Shown one piece after another: positions 8,530 to 17,033 of a stretch of DNA of 64,000 bases. Origin of the DNA: an uncultured Olsenella sp. (GTDB lineage Bacteria; Actinomycetota; Coriobacteriia; Coriobacteriales; Atopobiaceae). Within the stretch, counting starts at the first letter, position 1. Every line of letters begins with the position of its first letter. The notes below the pieces were generated by a model. That model searched no databases and was not told the origin of the DNA. It saw only the letters and a list, made by a program, of their open reading frames with translations. The position numbers were made by a program, and so were the translations under genes. The DNA lies in assembly GCA_934660915.1 (NCBI GenBank), contig CAKUIF010000001.1, forward strand, positions 359,013 through 423,012. The letters are read 5' to 3'.

Positions 8530-10263
8530 CTATCCCCTCAGCAGCCCGAGCTCACCGAGCCAATCGACGAAGGCGGCGATGATCCGCTCGGTGCGCTCCT
8601 CGATGTCGGCCTCGGTGAAGTCGCCGCGACGGGAGATTTCCACCAGCTCGCAAATGGCGGTGCCGGGCACCTCAGCGCCCTTGTCGTTCGTATAGCCCTC
8701 GTAGTACTTGCGCTTATCGGCGAGCTGGTAGTCGGCCGCGCGGATGTTCACGCGCTTCTCCAGCATCGCCTTGTTGCCTAGGGCCTCCAGGTTCGAACGG
8801 TCCGCAAGCGGGTGCACCTCGTTGCGCTTGCGCGCATAGATGTGCTCGATCTCGAGCGTTGTGTCCAGGTCCATGAGGGGCTGCTCGGGGTCGGAGTAGG
8901 CCCACCACACGAGCATCGAGCGCGTGAAGCGGCGCTGGTTGGTGAATTGGTAGCTGCGGAAGCGCCCCGTGATGGTCTCGCGGTCGAACAGGTGGCCCGA
9001 GAAGTCCGCGTCGCGGCCGTTGACGATGTCGATGAGCGCGGGGTAGACGGGGCCGCGCAGGGCGTTCACGCCGGGGCGCTCGAGCGAGTAGGCGTAGATA
9101 AAGCCCGTGATGTAGCGAAGGAACCCGTAGAGCCCGGCGTCGTCGAGGCCCCCGTCCTCGTCGCGCCTCGCGAGGAACCACGTGCTCAGGAGGTACGCCC
9201 ACATGCCGTTGGGCGCGTAGCTGAGCACGAACAGGCGCCTCAGCACCCGCTCGGAGAACCCCTCCTGCGCGTCCACGCGACGCCAGAAATCGAGAAGGGC
9301 CTCCAGGTCATCGAGCGTGGCGTCTTGTTTAAGGATTTCGTAGCCGCCCTCGCTGTAGAAGTCGCGCAGGCTCTTGGTCGTACTATCGCGGATGCCCTTC
9401 TTCGCGCGGCGGTAGTACATGTAGCGGGTGAACAGCTCGTCCAGAGGTGTGCCGGTGGCGGGCTTGAAGATGAGGTTGGCAGTCTCCTCCAGGCGCTTCC
9501 AGCGGGCGACGAACTCGTCCTTCCTGCCCTCGGCAGAGAAGTGCTTGTAGAACTGGCTCTTGAAGATGTCAGCGTCGGCCAGTGGCAACCCGCGGTCGTT
9601 GAGCGTCGAGAAAATCCGGAGCGCGGTATCCTGCGACTCCGCCTCGATGGGCAGCAGGATCACGTTGTTGAGGATTCGAATCGGGAAGAGCGCGGTGTAC
9701 ATGGGCATTCTGTCCACGAAGTCGGCGATCTTCTCCGAGAAGAACCGGTAGGCGGCAGCGTATCGGCTGCGCATGGAGCCATCGGCGACGCCCCTCTCCA
9801 AGATGGAGAGGAACTCGCCCTTATCGTCGTCCGAGGCGACCTCGGAGTCGATCTTCAACCGGTCGAAGATGGGCCTGCCCAGCTCGTTGGTCTTCCAGAT
9901 GCAGCGGGCGATGAGTTTGCGGGTCTCCACCGTGTCGTCGTCCTGGGCGTGCTCGAACCTGGAGTAGAAGGCGCGGAGGAAGAGCATCATCGTGGTGAGG
10001 CGCTGCTGGCCGTCGATGATCTCCTGCTTCCCGTCCTCGTTCTTGAACGTGACGATGGGGCCGAGGAAGTACTCGTCGTTCTCGCTGTCGAAGTCCTGGC
10101 TCGAGTCGTTCGGGAACGCGAAGGACTTGAGGTCCTCCCACAGCGTCGCGCACTCGTCCTCGCCCCAGGCGTAGGGCCGCTGGTAGTCGGGGATGAGGAA
10201 GTCGGAGCGTTTGTCCGAGAAGAGACTTGCTATCGTCCTTTGGTCGATGTTGAGCTTGGACAT
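8530..10263 (-). CDS. DUF262/DUF1524 protein, GmrSD-type restriction nuclease
   Basis: Residues 1-240 are a DUF262 (ParB/Srx-like NTPase) domain, with the entry IPDYQRPYAWGEDE and the hallmark IDGQQRLTT (about 88-96). The C-terminal third carries a DUF1524 HNH nuclease, with LEIEHIYARKRNE giving the histidine and a following NLEALGNK. This is the GmrS+GmrD arrangement on one chain. It cuts phage DNA with modified (glucosylated hydroxymethyl) cytosine in the characterised case; related proteins include BrxU and SspE. The length of 577 residues is normal for the fused form. GGAGG sits eight bases before the ATG. It is a stand-alone type IV-like defence gene, convergent with the HEPN-motif gene. 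Confidence 0.88.
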   Translation of the reverse strand: MSKLNIDQRTIASLFSDKRSDFLIPDYQRPYAWGEDECATLWEDLKSFAFPNDSSQDFDSENDEYFLGPIVTFKNEDGKQEIIDGQQRLTTMMLFLRAFYSRFEHAQDDDTVETRKLIARCIWKTNELGRPIFDRLKIDSEVASDDDKGEFLSILERGVADGSMRSRYAAAYRFFSEKIADFVDRMPMYTALFPIRILNNVILLPIEAESQDTALRIFSTLNDRGLPLADADIFKSQFYKHFSAEGRKDEFVARWKRLEETANLIFKPATGTPLDELFTRYMYYRRAKKGIRDSTTKSLRDFYSEGGYEILKQDATLDDLEALLDFWRRVDAQEGFSERVLRRLFVLSYAPNGMWAYLLSTWFLARRDEDGGLDDAGLYGFLRYITGFIYAYSLERPGVNALRGPVYPALIDIVNGRDADFSGHLFDRETITGRFRSYQFTNQRRFTRSMLVWWAYSDPEQPLMDLDTTLEIEHIYARKRNEVHPLADRSNLEALGNKAMLEKRVNIRAADYQLADKRKYYEGYTNDKGAEVPGTAICELVEISRRGDFTEADIEERTERIIAAFVDWLGELGLLRG

Positions 10264-10549
10264 GAAGAAAACCTCCGCGTAGGCGAATCAATCCTTGTAC
10301 CTCGGATTATTTTACACGGGGAAAGAGAGGCACTTAGCCAACGGCATGGCAAGAGCGAAGGGCACAGAAGGCACCGAGAAGGACTTATTATTTCCCACCA
10401 CTCGTCGGCAGCGTCATCGGCGATGGTCACGGCCGTCATGACAAGAAAGTCCCTGACTGCAATCTGAACGTCGCCCATTCGAAAACGAGAGCAGAGCCAT
10501 CGCACGCGAGATAAGCTCTAAAAGCAACTCTTACACACAAGGAGGATTC

Positions 10550-10837
10550 ATGGCGGAAAGCGGGTAGTCCCAGTTCACTCCCCCGGCATCCGACGTCGAT
10601 GCCCTTATCTGCTCGGATTTCTACCTCGCGCTCACGGACGAGAAGCCCTCGAGCCTCGCCGATACCAACGCCGGCGCCACGGAGCGCCTTATGGCCAGGC
10701 TGCGTGCGGCGAAATCGCCCAAAGTCGCTACCCTCCAAGACGCTCTGGAGTCGCTCGACCGCCTTGCTAACCGTCCAGCACGTCTCGCTATCGATGCCGA
10801 CTCCATCTACATCCTCCCCGCCGAAGAAGGCGCATAG
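10550..10837 (+). pseudogene. Small gene interrupted by an in-frame TAG at codon 6
   Basis: A strong AAGGAGG precedes ATG at 10,550, but the frame reads MAESG then TAG (10,565-10,567). It then stays open for 89 more codons (SQFTPPASDVDALICSDFYL...) to a TAG at 10,835. Codon use after the stop is normal for this genome, including a strong third-position G/C bias, which suggests a recent nonsense mutation. The encoded 95-residue protein resembles no family I know; its setting among toxin-antitoxin genes hints at a small partner protein. Re-initiation at an internal ATG or a sequencing error are alternatives. Confidence 0.55.
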
Positions 10838-10861
10838 ACAAGAAGAGGGTCGGGAGACACG

Positions 10862-11134
10862 TGCGGCCTCTTGCCCAAAAACAATTGCCGTTGTACAGTC
10901 CGCTGACATTCAGCTATTTTGGTCTGTGCTTTCGACAAGCTTCTTTTGGGTCATCCCCTCAGGAAGCTGGGTCCCTACGGAACAGCGCGCTTCTCGCTCA
11001 AACTCCCGGGCATCCCATTCCATCTTGAGGTCTGGGCTCTGAAGCCCCCGGTAAAAATGGTCCCCAAAATCGCTCGCAGGCCTACCCAATCTCTTGTATT
11101 GCAGTTTGCGGCTTAAATCTATCCGAGGCCCCAC
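10862..11134 (-). pseudogene. Decayed XRE antitoxin (HigA-like) with in-frame TAG
   Basis: From ATG at 11,134 a 74-codon frame ends at TAG (10,910-10,912). Its later part, LQSPDLKMEWDAREFERE followed by GMTQKKLVESTD, matches the usual opening of HigA-type antitoxins (LxDPEFKxEW..., then the first HTH helix). After the TAG the same frame continues LNVSGLYNGNC, which fits the second half of that HTH (xxSRLENGN). The stop therefore falls within the DNA-binding helix. No toxin gene is left beside it. I infer a dead toxin-antitoxin remnant. Confidence 0.5.
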
Positions 11135-11149
11135 GGGCTTGTTCTCTGC

Positions 11150-11605
11150 CTACGCAGTCACAATCTCTCGAATCCGCGTGGATGGCCTTCCGGGCTGTGG
11201 GGCAATCGCAAGGCGCTCCTCAATGCTTTCCTTCGCGACCATACGCGTGGAGCCGACCTTCCACGAGGCGAGCTGGCCGGACGAGCACATCTGCGCGATG
11301 CGCGCGGTCGACACGCCAAGCGCCCTCGCGGCCTCGGCGGACGTCATTGCCGGGGCATCGGAGACGTCAACGTCGACCGCAACGGCAACGACCCATCCAC
11401 CCTCTCGCGAAGCATGGCAAACGGAACCTCCGGGAAGGATGTAGCCGTGCAGCAGCGAGTCAAGAGCGGCCGCACGCAGCCAGTCAGCGGCCATGGCAAC
11501 CGCCCCCTCGCGCGTCTCGCCCTCCGTACCGCCCTCCATGTCGAAGGGAATGGCGAGGTAGCCGCCCTCGTCTGCCACAATCTCGAACTCCCTGACGAAT
11601 AGCAT
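11150..11605 (-). CDS. hicB: HicB-type antitoxin with C-terminal helix-turn-helix
   Basis: Residues 5-75 form a partial RNase-H-like HicB fold (FEIVADEGGYLAIPFD...). Residues about 88-135 form a MerR/excisionase-type helix-turn-helix (MTSAEAARALGVSTARIAQM). HicB binds and blocks HicA and represses the operon through its DNA-binding domain. The length of 151 residues fits antitoxins that carry their own HTH. It lies 17 bases after hicA on the same strand. Upstream of hicA is a perfect palindrome between -35 and -10 that is its likely operator. Confidence 0.82.
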   Translation of the reverse strand: MLFVREFEIVADEGGYLAIPFDMEGGTEGETREGAVAMAADWLRAAALDSLLHGYILPGGSVCHASREGGWVVAVAVDVDVSDAPAMTSAEAARALGVSTARIAQMCSSGQLASWKVGSTRMVAKESIEERLAIAPQPGRPSTRIREIVTA

Positions 11606-11631
11606 TGCGACCTCTCTCTTCTCCGCTTTAG

Positions 11632-11814
11632 CTACAGTAGGTTAGCTTGCCTGCGAATGATGTCCGCCATACGGTCTTTTATCTCGGCATGCCTTGGCAC
11701 CATGACAGCACGGCCACCTCGCCTGAACTTGTCATGGCTGGCTGTCGAGCCGCTCTTGACCCTCACATAGCCAGCCCGCTCGAGTTCGCGAACCAAATCC
11801 CTACGCTTAGTCAT
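11632..11814 (-). CDS. hicA: HicA-type mRNA interferase toxin
   Basis: This is a 60-residue basic dsRBD-like protein with the HicA layout: RRDLVRELERAGYVRVKSGSTASHDKFRR. The histidine in SHDKF is the expected catalytic residue (GSHHxF in most members). HicA cleaves mRNA independently of ribosomes. I chose ATG at 11,814 because GAAGGGA is suitably spaced; an ATG two codons earlier (11,820) overlaps that site. The toxin-first gene order with hicB behind it is the standard hicAB arrangement. Confidence 0.85.
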   Translation of the reverse strand: MTKRRDLVRELERAGYVRVKSGSTASHDKFRRGGRAVMVPRHAEIKDRMADIIRRQANLL

Positions 11815-11833
11815 CCGCATTCCCTTCGCAGTA

Positions 11834-11863
11834 AATATTAGCTTTACTAATATTTTTTGACAA
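11834..11863 (-). promoter_or_regulatory. hicAB promoter with palindromic operator
   Basis: On the minus strand TTGTCA (11,858-11,863) and TAATAT (11,835-11,840) are exactly 17 bases apart. The perfect palindrome AATATTAG-N5-CTAATATT (11,834-11,854) overlaps the -10 and spacer, the position expected for autorepression by HicB. Confidence 0.7.
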
Positions 11864-11935
11864 CACCAATTCCGTAGAAACTTGCCGAACGAATTGTTGG
11901 TATGCTATCACCAATCAGTTGCAAATTATCTATAT

Positions 11936-11970
11936 ATGATATTTCTATCATCATTTTAAACCGCTATAAT
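11936..11970 (+). promoter_or_regulatory. Promoter and candidate operator of the XRE regulator
   Basis: TATAAT (11,965-11,970) lies about 50 bases before the regulator's ATG. ATGATA-TTTC-TATCAT, a perfect 6-bp inverted repeat (11,936-11,951), covers the -35 position. The surrounding 200 bases are strongly AT-rich. Confidence 0.5.
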
Positions 11971-12021
11971 CATCATTATCTGATGGTTATCTCGTAATTT
12001 GCGATTGCTTAGGAGCAAACC

Positions 12022-12612
12022 ATGGCGAGCGCCCTTTTGGAGCTGAGGAAGCAGGCGGGGTTCAAGAACGCGAAGGACTACGCCGCCGCCGAGGGCATCG
12101 CCGAGGCGACCTACGCCCGCTACGAGTCCAGCCCCGAGAAGATCCCCCTCAAGAGCGCCTGGCAGTTGGCCGACCGCTTCGGCGTGCCCATCGACGTCAT
12201 CGTGGGCAGGCGGGCCGTCGACGTCACGAGCTTGCGCGGCAGGGTGCAGGAGGCCTACGAGGCCCTCTCCGAACGCTCGCGCGCCTCGCTCGACGACTAC
12301 CTGGCCTTCCTCACGCAGCGAGACGAGCACGAGGCAAGGGAGCGCGAGGCGAGGGAGCGCCGCCGCTACGACGCCGTATGCTACCGCCTGGAGCAGGTCT
12401 TCCTGGCCGGGCTCGAGGAGGATGACCCGAACCTGTTCGCCTTCGGCACGGGCGAGCGCATGCGAGCCGCGTTCGAGGCATACATCAACAGAAGAGCCGA
12501 CGAGCTCCAGGAGCCCGACGCCCGCACCTCGGCGAAGCAGATCATGGCCGCCTACGACCGCACCCACAGCACTTCCCGCAACGGCGACATGCTGGTCCGC
12601 AAAAGCCAGTAA
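12022..12612 (+). CDS. XRE-family helix-turn-helix regulator
   Basis: The N-terminal 65 residues form an HTH of the Cro/C1 type (LLELRKQAGFKNAKDYAAAEGIAEATYARYESSPEKIPLKSA is the helix region). A longer helical region follows, with a charged stretch (HEAREREARERRRYD, about 108-122) and a C-terminal domain of unknown role. AGGAG lies seven bases before the ATG. The gene has its own promoter palindrome and a strong terminator, so it is monocistronic. Next to hicAB it may be a remnant of a mobile or phage-like element. Confidence 0.75.
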   Translation: MASALLELRKQAGFKNAKDYAAAEGIAEATYARYESSPEKIPLKSAWQLADRFGVPIDVIVGRRAVDVTSLRGRVQEAYEALSERSRASLDDYLAFLTQRDEHEAREREARERRRYDAVCYRLEQVFLAGLEEDDPNLFAFGTGERMRAAFEAYINRRADELQEPDARTSAKQIMAAYDRTHSTSRNGDMLVRKSQ

Positions 12613-12623
12613 ATAACAATCTC

Positions 12624-12649
12624 AGCGGGGTCTTCGGACCCCGCTTTTC
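12624..12649 (+). terminator. Rho-independent terminator of the XRE gene
   Basis: A perfect 9-bp stem closed by a TTCG tetraloop is followed by TTTTCT, 12 bases past the stop codon. The 205 bases from here to the ecfS stop hold nothing else recognisable. Confidence 0.85.
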
Positions 12650-12854
12650 TTATGCGAGAGAGGGACAGAGGATCTCGGCTTCTCGCCTCCAGGCAACCTC
12701 GGACACGGTTTGCGCCAGATTCGTACCGTACAAGCCTCCAAAGTCCGAGCATCAGCTAGGTACAGTCATCTACCTGCTGCTTCTCAACTTAGAATCCAGG
12801 CAATCGTTCATCCTTCATTAGCCGGCGGCTTGGAAACGCGCCGAAACGGGCGCG

Positions 12855-13568
12855 TCAGCGGGTCGCAAGGTCGTACTTGGCAACGACGCGGCGAATGGCG
12901 CGGCCCCACGGCAGCCAGATCACGGCAAGAAACCCGGCCGTGGCGATGCCGTGGACGATGTCGAGCGGGGCGCCGGCGGCATAGGCGGCAACCACGGCAG
13001 GCCAGGTGAGCGGCCGAACGAAGCCTAGCACGTAATACCCGTTGAGGATCGCGCCGTACATGAGCGCGCTCACGAAGCCCCAGGCGTACAACGCCCACGT
13101 GCGCTCGAGCGCGCCGTGCTCGGAAAGGACACCGCCGAAGTATCCGACGAGCCCCCACGCGTACATCTGCCAGGGCGTCCACGACCCCTGCCCAAAGAAG
13201 AAGTTCGACACGAGGGCGGCCACCGCGCCGACCACGAACCCCGAGCGGCGCCCAAGGGCGGCGCCCGCCACGATGGCGATGGCGCTCACGGGCTTGACGT
13301 CGGGGATCGGCGCGAAGAGTACACGGCCTGCGGCGGCCGTCGCCGCGAGCACCGCCGTGGGCATGAGCTGGCGCAGAGGCGGGCGCGACGCCTCGAAGCT
13401 CGCAAAGAGAAGCCCGACCGCGAGCACGGCCACCGCGAGCGTGAGGCCGGCCGTCACGTCGAGCCCCGCCGCGGCGGTCGCGACCATGACGACGGGCACG
13501 GCAAGAAGGGCGGGCAGCTCGAGCGCGCGGAGCACGCGCGGGGCCGCCTCAACGAGAGCGCACCTCAT
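12855..13568 (-). CDS. ECF transporter substrate-binding membrane subunit (S component)
   Basis: This 237-residue polytopic protein has about six spans and the S-component core VSAIAIVAGAALGRRSGFVVGA, followed by NFFFGQGSWTPWQMYAWG. It captures a vitamin or similar small molecule and docks on the EcfT-ATPase module. The NxFxGQGxWTPWQM block is reminiscent of cobalamin-type S components (CbrT-like), but I cannot assign the ligand with confidence. The ATG at 13,568 overlaps the ATPase stop (ATGA), so it is translated with the ATPase and EcfT. A longer in-frame start upstream is antisense-like noise. Confidence 0.8.
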   Translation of the reverse strand: MRCALVEAAPRVLRALELPALLAVPVVMVATAAAGLDVTAGLTLAVAVLAVGLLFASFEASRPPLRQLMPTAVLAATAAAGRVLFAPIPDVKPVSAIAIVAGAALGRRSGFVVGAVAALVSNFFFGQGSWTPWQMYAWGLVGYFGGVLSEHGALERTWALYAWGFVSALMYGAILNGYYVLGFVRPLTWPAVVAAYAAGAPLDIVHGIATAGFLAVIWLPWGRAIRRVVAKYDLATR

Positions 13569-15010
13569 CGCGAGCCCTTCCCGTAGAGCCACGATGCCGC
13601 AAAGAACTCCGCCGTGGTCTCGGTCGAGGTCAGGCAGCCGTCGAACAGAAGCGAGACGCGGTCGGCGACGGCCTCGACGAACGTCATATCGTGCGTGGCA
13701 AGAAGGACCGTCGCGCCGGCATCGCGGGCGGCGCCGACGGCGCTGACGACCCATGCGCGGGCCGCGTCGTCGAGCCCCTTGGTCGGCTCGTCGAGGAGCA
13801 GAAGCTCCGGTTTGCAGAGCAGCAGCTTCTGCAGCGCAAGCATCTGCTGCTGGCCGCCCGACAGGTCGTACGGGTGACGGTCGGCGGCGTCCGCAAGTCC
13901 GAGCTGCTCGAGCGCGGCGTCGACCTCCGCAGCGCCGTAGCCTGCTCCGGCCGCCCACTCCGTGAGCTCGTCCCGCACGGTCTCGCACGCGAGTACCGCC
14001 TTGGGCGACTGCGGCAGGAGCGCTTGCGACCGTGCGAGGGCATTCTTCACGCGGCCCTTCTGCGCGCGGGCGACGCCCGCCGCGAGCGAGAGCAGCGTCG
14101 ACTTGCCGGAGCCGTTGCCGCCCACAAGCGCACGCACTTCTCCTTGAATGAGCCGCAGGTCAAGGCCATGAAGCACCCAGTCGCCGTCGCGGTCGTAGCG
14201 AAGCCATGCCTCCCGCACGTCGACGGCGGCGGCACCTGCCGGCGCCGGGCGCGCGGGCAGCGCCGCGAGCGGCCTCGGATTTGCGAGCGCGGCCAGCTCA
14301 ACCTCGCGCACACGCCCCTCCCCCACCGCGAACGCGCAGGTGGCGTACTCGACCATCGACTGCGGCGCGTGCGTGGCCACCACGACGGTAATGCCGAGCT
14401 CGCGGTTCGCGCGGAAGAGCAGGCCAAGAAAGGCCTTCTCGGCTATGGGGTCGAGCATGCTCGTCGGCTCGTCGAGCAGAAGCAGCCGCGGGCGCATGGC
14501 GAGCGTCGCCGCGAGGGCGAGCGTCTGGCGCTGGCCGCCGGAAAGCTCAGAGGTCTGTGCGCGGAACCACGGGCCCATGCCGAAGAAATTGCAGGTCTCG
14601 GCCACGCGGCGGCGCATCTCGTCAGCGGGGACGCCGAGGTTCTCGAGGCCGAAGGCCATCTCATGCCAAACGGTGTCGCACACGATCTGGTTGTCGGGGC
14701 TTTGGAACACGTAGCCCACCGCAGCGGCTGACTCCGCCGGCGAGAAGGACCGGACGTCGGCGCCGAAGGCGAGGACGTCGCCCGCGCGCTCGCCCGCCGG
14801 CGCGATCTCGGGCTTGGCAAGGCGCAGCAAGGTCGACTTGCCCGATCCCGTGGCACCTGTGAGCAGCGCAAACGCGCCGTCTGGCACAACGAGCGACGCG
14901 TTGTCGAGCACGGGGGCGGCGGTGCCGGGGTATGCAAACGAGAGGTCACGGACCTCGAGCGCGGGCGTGGCGGGCGATTCCTGCGCGCACTTCTTTTCAG
15001 GCAACGTCAT
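13565..15010 (-). CDS. Fused ECF ATPase with two ABC domains (EcfA1-EcfA2)
   Basis: The 481-residue protein holds two complete ABC domains. The first has Walker A GATGSGKSTLLRL, ABC signature ELSGGQRQTLA and Walker B LLLLDEPTS. The second has GGNGSGKSTLL, DLSGGQQQMLA and LLLLDEPTKGLDD. In ECF transporters the two ATPases are usually separate genes; fused forms occur in some actinobacteria. ATP hydrolysis drives toppling of the S subunit through EcfT. The start MTLPEKK at 15,010 overlaps the ecfT stop by four bases (ATGA). Confidence 0.92.
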   Translation of the reverse strand: MTLPEKKCAQESPATPALEVRDLSFAYPGTAAPVLDNASLVVPDGAFALLTGATGSGKSTLLRLAKPEIAPAGERAGDVLAFGADVRSFSPAESAAAVGYVFQSPDNQIVCDTVWHEMAFGLENLGVPADEMRRRVAETCNFFGMGPWFRAQTSELSGGQRQTLALAATLAMRPRLLLLDEPTSMLDPIAEKAFLGLLFRANRELGITVVVATHAPQSMVEYATCAFAVGEGRVREVELAALANPRPLAALPARPAPAGAAAVDVREAWLRYDRDGDWVLHGLDLRLIQGEVRALVGGNGSGKSTLLSLAAGVARAQKGRVKNALARSQALLPQSPKAVLACETVRDELTEWAAGAGYGAAEVDAALEQLGLADAADRHPYDLSGGQQQMLALQKLLLCKPELLLLDEPTKGLDDAARAWVVSAVGAARDAGATVLLATHDMTFVEAVADRVSLLFDGCLTSTETTAEFFAASWLYGKGSR

Positions 15011-15882
15011 TCCAATCCCCTCCAACGGATGCGCTCGGCGACGGCAGCGGCGGTGGGCAGCAGCATGAGCGCGGCGTAGGGCGCGTAGCCCCACCAGCAC
15101 ACGAGCGCGGGCATCACCGGGTAGAAGCTCCACTGCCCGCACGCGACGGCGGCAAGAAACGCGCACAGGAGCGCAAGGACCGCAATGCCGCAGGTCTTCG
15201 CCGCGTCGGATTCGCGCAGGGCATCGGCCCGGTAGCTCGTGCGGAGCGCGCCCGACTCCCAGCCGCGGGCGCGCATGGCGTCCGCGCGCTCAAGCGAGTC
15301 CTCGAGCGCCCAGGTCATCAGCTGGCCGGACTCCCGCGCCAGGCGCTCGCGCAGGCCGGGGCGCGGGCCGGCGGCGCTGCACGCGGAAAGCGACGCCTCG
15401 ACGCCGCGGCTTCGGCGCAGAAGCTGCGGCGTGAGCTGCGACGCCATCGACACCACGAGAGCCACCGACGAGGAGCCGCCCCTCCCGAGCGAAAGCAGCC
15501 GGTCCTGTGTGAGCACGGCCGCCGCCCCCTCGAACCACACGACGACGGCCACCATGAGGGCGCCCATGACGGCACCGTACGCGAGGCTCTCGGCATATAT
15601 GCATAAGGGGCCAAGGCGCATGAGCAGCGTCGAGCCGGACGCGGAGAAGAGCGGGTTGGCGAGGCACACGAGGGCAAGCATCGGCAGCTGCCAGCGAAGC
15701 CCCAGAAGCGTCGCGCGGGCGCCGCGAGCGAGCGCAGAGAACGCGAGCGCGCCCGCGAGCGAGATCGCCACGAGCACCGGCTGCACGGCGAACATCGTGA
15801 GCAGCAGGATCGCCGCAAAGAGCACCGCCGGCACGCACGCATGGCACGCGTCGAAGGCTATGTGGCTTATCGCACGGTTCAC
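15007..15882 (-). CDS. ecfT: ECF transporter transmembrane coupling subunit EcfT
   Basis: EcfT links the ATPases to the S component. The 291-residue protein has several membrane spans and the cytoplasmic coupling region LEDSLERADAMRARGW (about 212-227), including the ARG motif that contacts an ATPase. The start is GTG at 15,882. Its GTG shares bases with the TGA of the upstream Abi gene (GTGA), so ecfT now appears translationally coupled to a defence gene. No separate ecfT promoter was seen. Confidence 0.9.
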   Translation of the reverse strand: MNRAISHIAFDACHACVPAVLFAAILLLTMFAVQPVLVAISLAGALAFSALARGARATLLGLRWQLPMLALVCLANPLFSASGSTLLMRLGPLCIYAESLAYGAVMGALMVAVVVWFEGAAAVLTQDRLLSLGRGGSSSVALVVSMASQLTPQLLRRSRGVEASLSACSAAGPRPGLRERLARESGQLMTWALEDSLERADAMRARGWESGALRTSYRADALRESDAAKTCGIAVLALLCAFLAAVACGQWSFYPVMPALVCWWGYAPYAALMLLPTAAAVAERIRWRGLE

Positions 15883-16937
15883 TCAGCCGCCTCGTTTCCG
15901 TCTTCAGCCTTTGGCACGCCAAGTACTTCTCGCCATAACTTAGGAAAGCCCATCGGCGTGAGGTCGACGCTTGGGTACCTGTCAACGATTCGCCCCAGCT
16001 CAGAGGCCATATCAACCCAGCGCTCAGGCCACGTTTGTTCAAAGAGCCGCTTTATCACAATAAATGTTGGGAATTCCTTATTTGATGCCCAGCGGATATC
16101 CTTGCGCAGCATTTTTGGACGAATTCGCATTACACGGTTATAGAAGCGCCCCTGATGTGCACAGAGATTGCGCACCGCACACAAGTGCATCAGCCAACTT
16201 TTTAGGATTGGAGGCCTTTGGCCAAATACATCGGCGATCGCTTTTGCAGCGGGTACCGTTCTAGAGCCATCTCGAAGCAAGCCAATCAGTGAGGAGAGCT
16301 GTCCCATTGTCGTGATCTCGACAACTGCCCAGCACGGAAGATCGCCGTATTTCTCTAAGTTATGGCAAACACACGGCTCTTGGTTCTTTTTCGCCCTTTC
16401 GATCTCTTGGTCGATCGATGCGAGCAACCTCCCGTGGCGAGAGTAATCAGCAAATAGCAACGAATTCCGATACGCAAGCGGGCCATAGTCGCGCGACAGG
16501 AAGTAGGCTACGCTGGTTCGCATTTTAATTTCTATAGGTTGTATAGCAGCCCATAACCATTGACGCAGCTCAGCATCAAATCGGTAGATGTCCACAATCG
16601 AAGACAGTTCTGTTCCCGCCGCGATTTGGCCATCATGTTCGAAAGTCATCCAATATGCACGCAGACGGTAGTAATTGACGTCGCTAAGCAGTTCTTTTGT
16701 CCCGTTCACATCCGGACATTCGATGCCCATTTCGACAAGATGGCGCACTTGCTGATCAATAGCGAGAAAAGGCTTCATCTCCATAAAAAAGGAGCCAGCT
16801 TGGTTCGCATCATCGTTGCCGAGAGAGGCGCGCTGGCTACTATTGATGTTTACTATACCCTTCGCAGTTTTAGACGCAATAGCATCCCCATTTTTGTGGT
16901 CAGAATCCATCAACTGCCGACCATAGTCTTGAGCCAT
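15879..16937 (-). CDS. Abi-family abortive-infection protein (Abi_2/AbiD-F type)
   Basis: The 352-residue protein has the Abi_2 entry KPFLAIDQQVRHLVEMGI (about 55-72) and LLSDVNYYRLRAYW (84-96). The HEPN-type RNase motif R256-N257-x3-H261 (AVRNLCAHQGRFYN) follows. Related AbiD/AbiF proteins abort phage infection, in some cases by RNA cleavage. GC content is visibly lower than in the flanking transport genes, suggesting insertion. GGAGGAGG lies five bases before the ATG, and a TACAAT -10 lies just upstream. Its last codon overlaps the first codon of ecfT. Confidence 0.85.
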   Translation of the reverse strand: MAQDYGRQLMDSDHKNGDAIASKTAKGIVNINSSQRASLGNDDANQAGSFFMEMKPFLAIDQQVRHLVEMGIECPDVNGTKELLSDVNYYRLRAYWMTFEHDGQIAAGTELSSIVDIYRFDAELRQWLWAAIQPIEIKMRTSVAYFLSRDYGPLAYRNSLLFADYSRHGRLLASIDQEIERAKKNQEPCVCHNLEKYGDLPCWAVVEITTMGQLSSLIGLLRDGSRTVPAAKAIADVFGQRPPILKSWLMHLCAVRNLCAHQGRFYNRVMRIRPKMLRKDIRWASNKEFPTFIVIKRLFEQTWPERWVDMASELGRIVDRYPSVDLTPMGFPKLWREVLGVPKAEDGNEAAE

Positions 16938-16969
16938 AGCGCCTCCTCCGCATAAATCCAGTGGCGTTC

Positions 16970-16975
16970 ATTGTA
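16970..16975 (-). promoter_or_regulatory. -10 element for the Abi gene
   Basis: TACAAT on the minus strand lies about 33 bases before the Abi ATG. The best -35 (TTGTCG) is only 15 bases away and lies inside the terminator hairpin of the DUF4430 operon, so the assignment is tentative. Confidence 0.35.
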
Positions 16976-16980
16976 TAGAA

Positions 16981-17014
16981 GCGCGGGCGCCGACAAGGTT
17001 GCCGACGCCCGCGC
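16981..17014 (-). terminator. Terminator of the DUF4430 surface-protein operon
   Basis: A 9-bp GC stem (16,981-16,989 with 17,006-17,014) and a partly paired interior lie 20 bases past the DUF4430 stop. CTTCTATAC follows on the minus strand. Confidence 0.5.
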
Positions 17015-17033
17015 GCGGACGTGCCACCTGGAG

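Noticed and set aside
10910..11134. A complete 74-residue protein
   Set aside because: The homology to HigA-type antitoxins runs across the stop codon, so it is better described as a broken gene.
12855..13988. A 377-codon version of the ECF S component
   Set aside because: The first 140 codons are out of frame with and antisense-like over the ATPase gene; the ATG at 13,568 with an ATGA overlap is the natural start.
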